This document shows, one piece after another, positions 16,692 through 25,872 of a stretch of DNA of 47,862 bases. A program made the position numbers and the translations under genes. Origin of the DNA: Thermoproteota archaeon (GTDB taxonomy: Archaea; Korarchaeota; Korarchaeia; Korarchaeales; Korarchaeaceae); contig JAOZGJ010000012.1 of the NCBI GenBank assembly GCA_027491785.1, forward strand, positions 1 through 47,862, in the 5' to 3' direction. Numbering within the stretch: the stretch's first letter is position 1; the number at the start of each line of letters is the position of its first letter. Under the pieces are notes generated by a model. That model saw nothing but the letters and a program-made list of their open reading frames with translations, had not been told where the DNA came from and ran no database searches.

Positions 16692-16916
16692 CTATCCTCT
16701 TTCTCTATCTTCTCGTATAAACTCTACCGATATATTCCCCTTGATCCTCCCAATTGTTTTCTCTAAATCCCCTAATTCCCTCAATATCTTTTCTGCCTTC
16801 TTTTTTCTCACAAGGTATTCTAGGAATTTTCTCACCTCCTCAGAGTAGTTGATGTTCAACTTCTCTAGGTCTTCCTTCAACTTCTTCGGGACCCTTATCC
16901 CTATCACCGAGCTCAT
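16692..16916 (-). CDS. vapB: VapB-type antitoxin, 74 aa
   Basis: This small protein has a ribbon-helix-helix-like N-terminus (VIGIRVPKKLKEDLEKLNI then YSEEVRKFLEYLV) and a charged C-terminal part for toxin binding. The ATG at 16916 is chosen because the conserved strand begins there; the frame is open to 16925. A perfect inverted repeat abuts the start codon and a TATA-like element lies 34-44 bases upstream, so it probably represses its own operon. Confidence 0.83.
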   Translation of the reverse strand: MSSVIGIRVPKKLKEDLEKLNINYSEEVRKFLEYLVRKKKAEKILRELGDLEKTIGRIKGNISVEFIREDRERG

Positions 16917-16918
16917 GT

Positions 16919-16935
16919 TTAACACTCTTTGTTAA
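16919..16935. promoter_or_regulatory. vapBC operator, TTAACA-N5-TGTTAA
   Basis: A perfect six-base inverted repeat with a five-base spacer lies directly before the vapB start codon. The TATA-like ACATATATATG of the minus strand (16950-16960) places transcription start within or beside it, the usual place for VapB autorepression. Confidence 0.6.
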
Positions 16936-17091
16936 CGGCCGCTGTCATCATATATATGTTTTACGCATAAAAACGAAGCGCTGCAATCCCTCTTTAATTA
17001 CTGAGCGCCAGGTTGATGCCATCAGCTCCGTTCCGACACGTTTCGTCATGCATCCTTTTTATTACTTTGTTCTAAATTCGATGGATGGAAC

Positions 17092-18426
17092 TTGAATCTG
17101 AGGGATAAGGGGCTTGTAATCGTATCCGTAGTGATAGCTCTTGCATTCATCCTCTATGAGATGAAGGAATTCTCAACACCCCTACTCTATGGTATAGACG
17201 GCCCCTACTACTACGTACAAGTGAGCAGCATTTTGAAGGAAGGCGCCTTACTCTATCAAGATCCTCCTCTCGCCTTCTACATACTTACAGGCTTCTCCTT
17301 ACTTCTAGGAGATATTATGACGGGAATTAAAGTCGGATCTATTCTTGTGACACTGCTGGGGGCCTTCGCCATCTACTATCTGGTCAAAGAGATGACCAAC
17401 GAGATAGGGGGAATAGCTAGCTCTATCTTCTACGTTGCTAACCCTTGGATGGTCAGGATGAGCATGGATCTTATAAAGAACGCTATGGGCCTTACCTTCC
17501 TCTCCTTCACCCTTTTATTCGCTTATCTCTCAGTTAAGAGGGAGGATTTCAGGTTCTCGCTTCTCTCTTCCATGTTCATAATACTCACGGGGCTAACTCA
17601 CGTCTTGGACTTTGGAGTAGCTATGGCTATCTTATTCCTGGCCTTTCTCTTCCATATAAGAGACGAAAAACTGTTGAAAATGATCTCTCTTCCCCTCATA
17701 GCTGCTTTAGCCTTGCTCTTCCTTGGCTTTACCACGAATGTCATGGGAGGAGATCCATATAAGGGAGTGGCTTTTCTCCAAGAGCTGGTATCAAGTAAAA
17801 CAAGGGGACCCATAGCTAGGCCTCCTATCAAGCCCATGAAGGGCGGTCAGAGAGGGATACTCGATGTGATATACTCCATTACGATAGCCCTCGCTGGACT
17901 TGTACTTTCGATGAGAATACCGCATCCTGCTAAGGAGTTCCTCCTCTCCTCATCACTCATACTGCTTGTTTTAGTTCTCCCATTTAACCCAGGCAATTTC
18001 CTCTGGAGATTCGATCTCATGACGGCAATACTCGCTCCTCTAATCTTAGGAGCGGCTGTAGGGAGAATAGGAGATACTAGAACTACTGTAGCGATTACCC
18101 TCATAATACTCGGCTTATTACTACCCTTGGTCTTCTCACAAGCCCTTTCAATAAAGCCGAGTATTCCTCCAGAGGAGTATGAGGAGCTGAAGGACCTAGT
18201 TTATCGCTTGAAGGGTAAGTACTCCCTCGTCGTCCCATCGGTGAGGCTCCTGTACTGGGTGCAATCAATCGATCCTAATGCTACTCGATCACCGCACGAG
18301 ACCAATGGATTGCCGCCTGTAATAATCGTCGATAGAAGAGCACCTTATCCCCATTCAGTCCCACATGCAAGCATAATATATAGGGGGAGGTTCCTAGAGG
18401 CGTATCTTGTGAAGAGGAGGCCTTGA
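17092..18426 (+). CDS. GT-C-like polytopic membrane protein, 444 aa
   Basis: This protein has about ten hydrophobic segments. The first is near residues 6-22, followed by an outward loop with YGIDGPYYYVQVSSIL (about 34-49), the position where GT-C glycosyltransferases carry acidic residues. A hydrophilic C-terminal domain follows from about residue 350. This resembles the dolichol-phosphate-sugar-dependent protein glycosylation and ArnT/PMT group, but no diagnostic motif proves it. The start is TTG; the next ATG (17161) would cut off the first membrane helix. Confidence 0.55.
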   Translation: MNLRDKGLVIVSVVIALAFILYEMKEFSTPLLYGIDGPYYYVQVSSILKEGALLYQDPPLAFYILTGFSLLLGDIMTGIKVGSILVTLLGAFAIYYLVKEMTNEIGGIASSIFYVANPWMVRMSMDLIKNAMGLTFLSFTLLFAYLSVKREDFRFSLLSSMFIILTGLTHVLDFGVAMAILFLAFLFHIRDEKLLKMISLPLIAALALLFLGFTTNVMGGDPYKGVAFLQELVSSKTRGPIARPPIKPMKGGQRGILDVIYSITIALAGLVLSMRIPHPAKEFLLSSSLILLVLVLPFNPGNFLWRFDLMTAILAPLILGAAVGRIGDTRTTVAITLIILGLLLPLVFSQALSIKPSIPPEEYEELKDLVYRLKGKYSLVVPSVRLLYWVQSIDPNATRSPHETNGLPPVIIVDRRAPYPHSVPHASIIYRGRFLEAYLVKRRP

Positions 18427-18480
18427 TCTTTTTCTGCCCCTTCCTCTCCTTCCTTACCCCTTCCTCGTCACAAGATTTCC
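18427..18480 (+). terminator. polypyrimidine terminator after the GT-C-like gene
   Basis: The 50 bases after the stop are almost all C and T with a run of five T, the same type of tract seen downstream of other transcription units here. Confidence 0.45.
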
Positions 18481-18535
18481 TCCCTCCTTTCTTTAATCTC
18501 GCTTCAGCATACCCATCGCACTATTGCCGGTTAGT

Positions 18536-18565
18536 GCTTAGCTTAGCTTTGCTTAGCTTAGCTTA
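18536..18565. repeat. six GCTTA-type units in tandem
   Basis: Thirty bases read as GCTTA x2, GCTTT, GCTTA x3. This is the clearest of the five-base microsatellites in the spacers and lies about 60 bases before the UPF0282 gene. Confidence 0.85.
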
Positions 18566-18623
18566 GGGACCAAACCGAACTGAATTTATGTTCTAGCTGG
18601 TAGGTTATATGATGAGATGAGGA

Positions 18624-19640
18624 GTGAAGGTCGAGATACTGGGAACGGAGACCCTCGGTGTGAGAGGTCTATCCACATTCATAGACACGGCTAAGGTTCT
18701 AATAGACCCAGGAGTGGCCTTAGGATTCTCCAGATATCACCTTCACCCCCATCCAATTCAAGCTGTTGTTGGAGATGAAGTGAGGGCTAGAATAATTGGA
18801 GCATGGAAGAGAGCTGGAGATATAATTATAAGCCATTTTCATGGAGATCATATCCCTTTAGCTAATCCAAACCCCTTTCAGCTTGGAATCGATGATATCC
18901 TTAATTCCCATTCCACAAATTCGGATGTGAGGATATGGGTGAAGGCTGAGAGGTTCTGCAAGGGTATTGAGAGAAGGAGGTTGAGAGATCTCAAGAGAGT
19001 GTTCGGTAGCCAGATGGTTGAGGCTGAGCCCAGCAGAGGAGATGGCCTGCTGGAATTCATTGGTCCATTCCAGCATACTGGAAACTCGGATACCCTAGTT
19101 CTGGGTACTCTAATCAGGGGTGAGAAGACGGTACTTCACCTCTCAGATGCAGATATCTTCAGCGAGGAAGTAGCTAGAGCTGTAAGTAGGGTAAACCCTG
19201 ATATCGTAATATCCGATGGACCTTCAATCTACAGACATAGGTTTGACGGTAGGCTCGTCGATTATACCCTCTCAAGGGCTTCAAGGTTGGCGGATTCTTG
19301 TGGGACCTGGATAATAGATCATCACCTCATGAGGTGCGATGAGGGAATCAAATGGCTTAATTCCCTAAGGAAGGAGAAGGGAGGATGTAAAATCCTTTCT
19401 GCAGCCGATTTCATGATGAGGCCCCTTACAATGCTGGAAGCTTGGCGCAGGACTCTTTACAAGCTAGTGCCAGTATCTAACGAGTGGTTCAGGGATTACT
19501 CCCTCATGAAGGGATTGAAGAGGAATTACAAGGATATATGGCCCGAAATAGAGATAGATCTAGGTAGGGAAAGGCCGAATAGTGAGAAGGAGTTTGAGGG
19601 AGTGCTGAGATATTCCTTGGAAAGAATTGATCTGATCTAA
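18624..19640 (+). CDS. UPF0282 family metallo-beta-lactamase-fold hydrolase, 338 aa
   Basis: This MBL-fold protein belongs to the archaeal COG2248 group. The metal-binding SHFHGDH motif is near residue 72, with further candidate ligands in HTGNSD (near 151), HLSDADIF (near 173) and IIDHHLMR (near 232). The N-terminal EILGTETLGVRG is typical of the family. Its natural substrate is unknown; the fold suggests nuclease or phosphoesterase chemistry. The GTG at 18624 is used because the first beta strand begins there. Confidence 0.85.
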   Translation: MKVEILGTETLGVRGLSTFIDTAKVLIDPGVALGFSRYHLHPHPIQAVVGDEVRARIIGAWKRAGDIIISHFHGDHIPLANPNPFQLGIDDILNSHSTNSDVRIWVKAERFCKGIERRRLRDLKRVFGSQMVEAEPSRGDGLLEFIGPFQHTGNSDTLVLGTLIRGEKTVLHLSDADIFSEEVARAVSRVNPDIVISDGPSIYRHRFDGRLVDYTLSRASRLADSCGTWIIDHHLMRCDEGIKWLNSLRKEKGGCKILSAADFMMRPLTMLEAWRRTLYKLVPVSNEWFRDYSLMKGLKRNYKDIWPEIEIDLGRERPNSEKEFEGVLRYSLERIDLI

Positions 19641-19666
19641 TAAGTCCCTAACAAATAATCCAATCA

Positions 19667-20302
19667 TCATCTGCTCTTTACCTTTATCAGTGAGTTAATC
19701 CTTTCTTCTATCTTTTTTTGCCCTTTTACGCTCCTCTCCTTCAGGATCTCAATGTACTTCCTGATCTTATTCGTATCGATTATCTCAAGCAGCCCAGGTA
19801 TGATATCATCGCTCGCTGGATACCTGAAGTATATGATATCTATAAGCGTCTTCTCAGGATCTGAAACCCTTACCCACTCTCTTAAATCCCCTAAATACTT
19901 GTACTCATATCCAAAATACATTTTACTTGAGATTTTTCTAAGTACTACCTTGAAACCAGCCACTTCACGAACTCCATGCTTGGCGATTCTCGAAACATCA
20001 GGGGAGAGTATGGTAACTGCTGTTACTTGGTTCCATGCCCCATGAAGGAATGCTGCTGATCCCAGTCCCACATAAGCTCTAGGCAGTGCTTTAGCCACCA
20101 TATAAGGCGATTTCTTGAAGGAGTACACTCCTTTCAATAGCTCAACTATCTGACCCTTCCTCCTCAAGTTATGAATGAGAACCTTGGCATAATTCCTCCC
20201 CACTGCTGCCTCAACTGACCTGAATGTGAAGAGAGATGCCTCCTTCAGCTTCTGAACGAGTTCGGAATGCCTAGTGGGCAAATCTCTCAACCTTCCTGAC
20301 AA
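19667..20302 (-). CDS. AbiEi-family antitoxin/transcriptional repressor, 211 aa
   Basis: This is the antitoxin of a type IV AbiE system. An N-terminal winged helix (about residues 10-60, ending in LLKGVYSFKK) is followed by the AbiEi C-terminal domain with AYVGLGSAAFLHG and RVSDPEKTLIDIIYF (about 146-160). It overlaps the end of the toxin gene by 32 bases. In known systems AbiEi represses its own promoter by binding two inverted repeats, and such a pair is present upstream of this operon. Confidence 0.82.
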   Translation of the reverse strand: MSGRLRDLPTRHSELVQKLKEASLFTFRSVEAAVGRNYAKVLIHNLRRKGQIVELLKGVYSFKKSPYMVAKALPRAYVGLGSAAFLHGAWNQVTAVTILSPDVSRIAKHGVREVAGFKVVLRKISSKMYFGYEYKYLGDLREWVRVSDPEKTLIDIIYFRYPASDDIIPGLLEIIDTNKIRKYIEILKERSVKGQKKIEERINSLIKVKSR

Positions 20303-20906
20303 TGGTCTCGAAGCTGGGGGGCCTTCCCATCAGCACAATCTCCTTCAGTATGGGGTAGTCCTCCGGTGGGCTCTTCAGGATGTATAGGAGTTCCTTGATA
20401 GGATTCCTTATTGACTTATCTTCACACATATCCAAGAGGTAGTACACGTCGTACAGATCTCTAGCCTTTCTCCTATTCATGTAAGCCCGTATCTTCTCCT
20501 CTAGGAGGGAGCAAGGTGACAGGGTCTTTACAACGATGCTGCTACCATCAATAAGCCAGAAGTCTTCCTCAATCACCTCCTTATCCTCGAACATGGGAGA
20601 AGCCTCTAGCTCCACCTCCGCTCCATCACTAACCCTTAGGTAGAGAACCCTAGAGGGTGTGATCTTCACCCTAGTTACGTTTAGGGCAGAGGAAAGGATC
20701 TCGGGAATCTTCTCAATATCTTGGCAGTATACATCCACGTCATATGAGAACCTCTTCCCCCCGTAAATCCTCCATATGGCCGTACCTCCATGTACTATGA
20801 AATCCACTTTCCTCGATAGTTCTAGAACAAGTGCATCCTGCACCTCAGCTATCTTAAGCATGGCACCCTTCAGTACCCTCATTAGAGGGATCCTCTTGTA
20901 CATCAT
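20271..20906 (-). CDS. AbiEii-family nucleotidyltransferase toxin, 211 aa
   Basis: This AbiEii/AbiGii-type nucleotidyltransferase has the core HGGTAIWRIYGG then RFSYDVDVYC (about residues 39-62), and SPCSLLEEKIRAYMNRRKARDLYDVYYLL (about 129-157) holds the conserved K/R-x-RDxYD motif. Characterised relatives block growth by modifying tRNA acceptor ends. The first of two adjacent ATG codons is given (20904-20906); the second is at once downstream. Here the toxin gene comes first, reversed from the common antitoxin-first order. Confidence 0.83.
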   Translation of the reverse strand: MMYKRIPLMRVLKGAMLKIAEVQDALVLELSRKVDFIVHGGTAIWRIYGGKRFSYDVDVYCQDIEKIPEILSSALNVTRVKITPSRVLYLRVSDGAEVELEASPMFEDKEVIEEDFWLIDGSSIVVKTLSPCSLLEEKIRAYMNRRKARDLYDVYYLLDMCEDKSIRNPIKELLYILKSPPEDYPILKEIVLMGRPPSFETIVRKVERFAH

Positions 20907-20915
20907 ATTTTATTG

Positions 20916-20945
20916 ACCTAGGTTATATTAAATTATAACCTAGGT
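20916..20945. promoter_or_regulatory. AbiE operator: perfect 12-6-12 inverted repeat around the TATA box
   Basis: ACCTAGGTTATA and TATAACCTAGGT face each other across TTAAAT. Each arm contains the palindrome ACCTAGGT (20916-20923 and 20938-20945), with centres 22 bases apart, two helical turns. The AT-rich middle is the likely TATA element of a leaderless toxin mRNA starting near 20906. The remaining bases up to 21254 show no gene. Confidence 0.8.
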
Positions 20946-21254
20946 AAATGAATTATATCCCAGCGGTAGTCCTCATCTACGGGAGCAGTTTGCAGAGCTC
21001 CATTGCTACTTAAGTCTTCAATAGATTGACTCAGCATATCCCCTAAACTATTTTGATTAGTTCTGAGATTAAATTAACTAATTTGATCAAGCAACTGGGA
21101 CCACCTCCAGAGCATTGATCCATAGCTCTCCATGCGCGCGGCTCAGGTAAGGAGCCTAGTATAAGGGAGATAGGTAGATTAGATTGGATATGATGGAGAC
21201 TCCTTGAAACATTAAGGCGTAACAATTATCTCGCTTAATCCCTCTACTTACTAG

Positions 21255-21941
21255 ATGCTAGATAGGTTCTTCATAGTGGCCCATAGGGGAGCCAGCGCCT
21301 ATGAGCCGGAGAATACGCTCAGGTCCATACGTCGGGCCATAGAGATGGGCGCGGATGCCGTGGAGGTCGACGTGAGGATGACATCAGATGGAGTTCCAGT
21401 GATAATGCACGATCCAACAGTCGATAGGACGACGAATGGGAAGGGAGAGGTGAGGTACATGTCTTTAGAGGAAATGGAGTCTCTAGATGCAGGTCTCGGG
21501 GAAAAGGTTCCAAGGCTCGATGAGGTGCTCGATGAGGTGAAAGGGAAAGTCGATTTGCTCATAGAACTTAAGGTAGATGAGGCATCTCTGCCTGCCCTTA
21601 AGCTTGTGGAGGATAGGGGTATGATAGATAGCGTTCTATTCATATCTTTTTCGATAAGGGCCCTTGAGTCCGTTTTGAGATCGCAATTTAAGGCTCATAC
21701 AGGCCTCATATACTCCAAGCCGGGCGATTGGATCGTGAGGGCTAAGCAGATTGGTTGCGAGTTCATATTGCCTAAGTATCATCTGGCCACTAGGAAGGCT
21801 ATAGATCTCGCACACAGATCCCACTTGAGAGTCATCCCTTGGGTCATAGATGATCTGGAGCTAGCTAAGGAGCTGAAAGATAGGGGATCAGATGGCATAG
21901 CTACGAACAGGCCAGATATCATGGTTTCGCTTAAAGAGTAG
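21255..21941 (+). CDS. glycerophosphodiester phosphodiesterase (GDPD family), 228 aa
   Basis: This enzyme hydrolyses glycerophosphodiesters to glycerol phosphate and an alcohol. The TIM-barrel GDPD signature is complete: AHRGASAYEPENT near residue 8, AVEVDVRMTSDGVPVIMHD near residue 35 with the metal-binding Glu and Asp and the catalytic His, and LIELKV near 100. The closing GSDGIATNRPD is also typical. No signal peptide is seen, so it is probably cytoplasmic and may act in membrane lipid turnover. Confidence 0.9.
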   Translation: MLDRFFIVAHRGASAYEPENTLRSIRRAIEMGADAVEVDVRMTSDGVPVIMHDPTVDRTTNGKGEVRYMSLEEMESLDAGLGEKVPRLDEVLDEVKGKVDLLIELKVDEASLPALKLVEDRGMIDSVLFISFSIRALESVLRSQFKAHTGLIYSKPGDWIVRAKQIGCEFILPKYHLATRKAIDLAHRSHLRVIPWVIDDLELAKELKDRGSDGIATNRPDIMVSLKE

Positions 21942-22110
21942 CTTTACTGGGAGACCCCTCCCTATTAACCTATCCAGTTTCCCTTTCCCATATAAGCGAT
22001 GAGGGCTACGCGCGATCGCTTGCTCACATGCTTACAAATAAAGGGTAAGCCAGAGGTGCGATCTGCCAGTTTACATCTAGATTATTTACTAAAACAATCC
22101 CCAAATACCT

Positions 22111-22899
22111 ATGGCTCCCATCTCCCGGTTAGATGAGGATATAGTTAGGGATATCTCTTTAGAAGGTAAGGTCGCGGTAGTGACGGGTGCATCCTCAGGA
22201 ATTGGGCGAGCTATTGCTATAAAGCTTGCTAAGGCTGGAGCTGAAGTTGCCATACTCGATATAGATATCGAGGATGGATTGAAGGTCCAAAATGAGATAG
22301 GTAAAGCCAAATTTTACAGATGCGATGTAGCATCAAGTGAGGAAGTTAAAGGGACCTTAAGATCTATCTATAGGGATTTTGGCAGAATTGATATAGTCGT
22401 CAATGCTGCTGGCGTTATAGTCAGGAAAAATGTTTTGGAGACGAGCGAGGAAGATTGGGATCGCGTCATAAACGTTAATTTGAAGGGTCCTTTCCTCGTC
22501 TCAAAGCATGCTATCCCTTACATGAAGGAAAGAGGAGGTGGAAGTATAGTTAACATAGCCTCAGGATGGGGCCTTAAGGGAGGACCGAAGGCGGTAGCCT
22601 ACTGCGCTTCCAAGGGAGGATTGATTAATATGACTAGAGCGATGGCAATAGATCATGGAAAAGACGGCATTAGGGTCAACTGTGTAGCTCCCGGAGATAT
22701 AGATACTCCTATGCTCAGAGAGGAGGCGAAGCAGCTGGGAGTTAATCTTCAGGAGTTTTTAGAGGAAGCTGCGGATAGACCAATAAAGAGATTAGGAAAA
22801 CCAGAAGATGTAGCTAATGCTGTTCTTTTCTTGGCTAGTGATCTCTCAAGCTGGATAACTGGCTCCGTTATTGTGGTTGACGGGGGAGGTCTAGCTTAA
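22111..22899 (+). CDS. SDR family oxidoreductase, 262 aa
   Basis: This short-chain dehydrogenase is closest in layout to the FabG/glucose dehydrogenase group. TGASSGIG (about residues 30-37) binds NAD(P), NAAG is near 97, the catalytic Ser is in NIASGWG, and YCASKGG gives the Tyr and Lys. The end SSWITGSVIVVDGG is standard. An Asp after the second strand (LDIDIEDG) favours NAD over NADP. It is the first gene of a tight set with the GcvP-like pair and the kinase, 14 bases from the next gene. Confidence 0.9.
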   Translation: MAPISRLDEDIVRDISLEGKVAVVTGASSGIGRAIAIKLAKAGAEVAILDIDIEDGLKVQNEIGKAKFYRCDVASSEEVKGTLRSIYRDFGRIDIVVNAAGVIVRKNVLETSEEDWDRVINVNLKGPFLVSKHAIPYMKERGGGSIVNIASGWGLKGGPKAVAYCASKGGLINMTRAMAIDHGKDGIRVNCVAPGDIDTPMLREEAKQLGVNLQEFLEEAADRPIKRLGKPEDVANAVLFLASDLSSWITGSVIVVDGGGLA

Positions 22900-22913
22900 A
22901 TTGAGGTGATACG

Positions 22914-24308
22914 ATGGCTACTACTCCCTATTCTCATCCCTATATCCCCAACTCCTTAGATAGGGTAAAGAGGGAAATGTTGAGATACATAGGGGTTGAG
23001 AGTATAGAGGAACTTTACGCAAGTATACCCGAAGATCTGAGATTTAAGGGGAAGATGAACCTTCCTGAACCTCTTCTTTCAGAGTATGAGCTCGTGAGGC
23101 ATATAAAGGGAATACTCTCCAAGAATAAGAGCTGCGAAGATTACCTATGCTTCATGGGAGGTGGTACTTGGCCTCATTACGTTCCTGCGATATGCGATGA
23201 AATTGCCAGGAGATCTGAATTTCTCACTGCTTATGCGGGGGATCCATGCGAGGATCATGGTAGATGGCAAGCTCTCTTCGAGTTTCAAAGCCTAATGGCT
23301 GAGCTAGTTGATATGGACGTCGTCACAGTTCCCATCTATAGTTGGGGACATGCAGCAGGAACAGCAATGAGAATGTCTCACAGGATAAATGGCCGCAAGA
23401 AAATTCTTATACCTTCAACAATATCCCCTGAGAGGTACATGGTCGTGAAGAACTATACAGATCCAGCTCTGACGCTAGAAAAGGTGAGATATGATGAAGA
23501 GACTGGGATGATGGATCTAGGCGATCTCGAGAGGAAGATGTCAGAGGATGTCTCTGCAGTTTACTATGAAAATCCTTCCTACTTGGGCTTTATAGAGACT
23601 AGAGGTAGAGAGATATGTGATATAGCCCATAATATGGGAGCTTTATGTCTAGTTGGGGTAGATCCAAGCTCTCTTGGAGTTTTAGAACCTCCAAGCCATT
23701 ACGGTGCCGATATAGTTGTTGGGGATCTCCAGCCATTAGGCAATCACATGAATTTCGGAGGAGGACTTGCAGGCTTCTTGGCAACTAAAGATGAAGTTAG
23801 GTTCGTTAGGGAGATACCTTATAGAATATTCGGCTTAACCAAGACATCTCAAGAAGGTGAGTATGGATTTGGGGATGTGCTCTTCGAGAGGACCTCTTTT
23901 GAGAAAAGGGAGAAGGCAAAGGAGTTCGTTGGGACAGCTACGGCTCTCTATGGAATAGTAGCTGCAGGATATTTATCCTTAATGGGGCCCAGGGGGATGT
24001 ACGAGCTTGGCAAGACCATACTCGAGAGATCCAAGTACGCTATGAAGATCCTGTCGGAGATAAACGGAGTTACTGCGCCCATGTTTAAAGCCCCTCACTT
24101 CAAGGAATTCGTGGTGAACTTCAATACCGATAAGAGCATCGCTGAGATAAACAGGGAACTGCTGAGTGAGGGGATCTTTGGAGGTATAGATCTTAGGACC
24201 AGCTTCCCAGAGCTTGGTAACTCCTCACTCTACTGCTTCACTGAGGTACACACCAAGGAGGATATAGACAGGCTCGCGAGTTCCCTTGAGAGGATATTAA
24301 AGGGGTGA
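22914..24308 (+). CDS. gcvPA: GcvPA-like PLP-fold subunit, 464 aa, divergent
   Basis: This protein is homologous over its length to the N-terminal half of glycine decarboxylase. It keeps the opening YIPNSLDRVKREML, a DLPExL-like region, RRSEFLTAY, and late GG(G)LAGFLATKDEVRF and TSQEGEYGF-type segments. Several near-invariant motifs differ: the usual TPYQPEISQG reads AGDPCEDHGRW and the usual NASxYDGxTA reads VPIYSWGHAAGTA. These face the active site in the known enzyme. It may therefore act on another amino acid. It is four bases from its partner gene. Confidence 0.8.
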   Translation: MATTPYSHPYIPNSLDRVKREMLRYIGVESIEELYASIPEDLRFKGKMNLPEPLLSEYELVRHIKGILSKNKSCEDYLCFMGGGTWPHYVPAICDEIARRSEFLTAYAGDPCEDHGRWQALFEFQSLMAELVDMDVVTVPIYSWGHAAGTAMRMSHRINGRKKILIPSTISPERYMVVKNYTDPALTLEKVRYDEETGMMDLGDLERKMSEDVSAVYYENPSYLGFIETRGREICDIAHNMGALCLVGVDPSSLGVLEPPSHYGADIVVGDLQPLGNHMNFGGGLAGFLATKDEVRFVREIPYRIFGLTKTSQEGEYGFGDVLFERTSFEKREKAKEFVGTATALYGIVAAGYLSLMGPRGMYELGKTILERSKYAMKILSEINGVTAPMFKAPHFKEFVVNFNTDKSIAEINRELLSEGIFGGIDLRTSFPELGNSSLYCFTEVHTKEDIDRLASSLERILKG

Positions 24309-24312
24309 TCTT

Positions 24313-25872
24313 ATGGGGATAATAAAGCTTAGAAGGGAATTCCACGAAGCCAGATGGGAGGAGCCCATAATATTCGAGCTGAGCAATGAGGGGGAGAGAG
24401 GGATCTTAGTTCCAAGAGACGAAGAGATGGAGGAAATGGTAGGAGATGTCATATCGGCGTTGCCGAGCGAGATTGTCAGGAAGGAGCCCCCCAAGCTGCC
24501 GGAACTCTCACAGAAGAGAGTTCTTATGCACTACCTCAGGCTCTCCCAAGAGACGCTAGGGGCCGATATTAACGTAGATATAGGGCAGGGAACGTGCACT
24601 ATGAAATACAGTCCCAAAGTAAACGAATTTCTCGTTCAATCTCCGAAGGTCAGCGAGCTTCATCCTTATCAGAGCGAAGAAACTGTTCAAGGAGCCTTAG
24701 AAATAATGTATAAGCTTGATCTATTCCTTAGGGAGATATCTGGCTTAGATAGATTTGTTTTCCAGCCTGGGGGAGGATCTCAGGCTATCTTCGCTATGGC
24801 ATCGATAATCAGGGCTTACCATAAGAGCAGAGACGAAAATAGGGATGAGATCATAACGACAATATTCTCGCATCCATCTGATGCTGCGGCCCCAGCAGTG
24901 AAGGGCTTCAGGGTGATCACCATATACCCTGACCCAGAGACCGGTATCCCTGATGTGGAGGCTCTGAAAGAAGCTGTCTCTAGAAGGACTGCTGGACTTA
25001 TAATAGCAAATCCGGAGGATACGGGGATATTCAATCCGAAGGTAAAGGAATTCACCGATATAGTCCATGAAGCCGGAGGTCTCTGTGCCTATGACCAGGC
25101 CAATGCAAACGGCCTCCTCGGCATGGTGAGGGCGAGGGAATGCGGCTTCGATATGGGTTTCTTCAACCTACATAAGACATTCTCATCACCCCACGGGAGT
25201 GGAGGACCCGCTGTGGGGGCATTGGGAGTTAGGAAGGAGCTTGAGGGATTCCTTCCAGTTCCAATAGTCGAGTATGATGAATCGAAAGGTAAGTACTACC
25301 TTAGATACGATCTTCCAAATACTATAGGGAAAGTCAGAGAGTTTTATGGAGTCTTCCCAGTGGTGCTAAGAGCCTATGCTTGGATAATGTCCCTTGGAGA
25401 GGAGGGAATTAGGGAAGTAGCTAGGATAGCTGTCTTGAACAACAACTATGTCATGCATAAGATATTGAGGGAGGTAAAAGGTGCTGATATATCTTACCCA
25501 GCTAATAAGCACAGGATAGAGCAGGTCAGGTATACTTGGGAGAAGGTTAGGAAGGATACTGGGGTAACCGTTGAGGACGCCATAAACAGGATGTATGACT
25601 TTGGATTCCATCTCTGGACGAGTCATCATCCATGGATCATACCTGAGCCATTCACCATAGAACCGACGGAATCCTACTCGAAGGAGGAGTTAGATGAATA
25701 TATAGAAGGACTGAAGGAAGTAGCTAATGAGTCCTATGAGGAACCTGATAGAGTGAAGCTTGCCCCTCACAGGAGTTCCATCCATAGGATAGATGTAAGT
25801 TGGCTTAACGATCCATCTAAGTGGGCTATCACTTGGAGGCTCTATCTTAGGAAGCACGGTGATGCCCGTTGA
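24313..25872 (+). CDS. gcvPB: GcvPB-like PLP-fold subunit, 519 aa, divergent
   Basis: This is the PLP-binding partner of the previous subunit. The Schiff-base Lys is Lys288 in NLHKTFSSPHGSGG, and the TCTMKYSPK stretch (residues 94-102) is kept. Other landmark motifs of glycine decarboxylase are changed: LQPAAGAHGE is FQPGGGSQAIF, PDSAHGTNPASA is SHPSDAAAPAV, TNPNTLGLF is ANPEDTGIF, and DGANLNA is DQANANG. This suggests a real change of substrate or partner. GcvT, GcvH and Lpd are absent nearby. Its TGA overlaps the TTG start of the kinase gene. Confidence 0.8.
   Translation: MGIIKLRREFHEARWEEPIIFELSNEGERGILVPRDEEMEEMVGDVISALPSEIVRKEPPKLPELSQKRVLMHYLRLSQETLGADINVDIGQGTCTMKYSPKVNEFLVQSPKVSELHPYQSEETVQGALEIMYKLDLFLREISGLDRFVFQPGGGSQAIFAMASIIRAYHKSRDENRDEIITTIFSHPSDAAAPAVKGFRVITIYPDPETGIPDVEALKEAVSRRTAGLIIANPEDTGIFNPKVKEFTDIVHEAGGLCAYDQANANGLLGMVRARECGFDMGFFNLHKTFSSPHGSGGPAVGALGVRKELEGFLPVPIVEYDESKGKYYLRYDLPNTIGKVREFYGVFPVVLRAYAWIMSLGEEGIREVARIAVLNNNYVMHKILREVKGADISYPANKHRIEQVRYTWEKVRKDTGVTVEDAINRMYDFGFHLWTSHHPWIIPEPFTIEPTESYSKEELDEYIEGLKEVANESYEEPDRVKLAPHRSSIHRIDVSWLNDPSKWAITWRLYLRKHGDAR

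Noticed and set aside
22111-25872. Simple annotation as a complete glycine cleavage system
   Set aside because: GcvT, GcvH and Lpd are missing and conserved P-protein motifs are altered, so only homology to GcvP is claimed.
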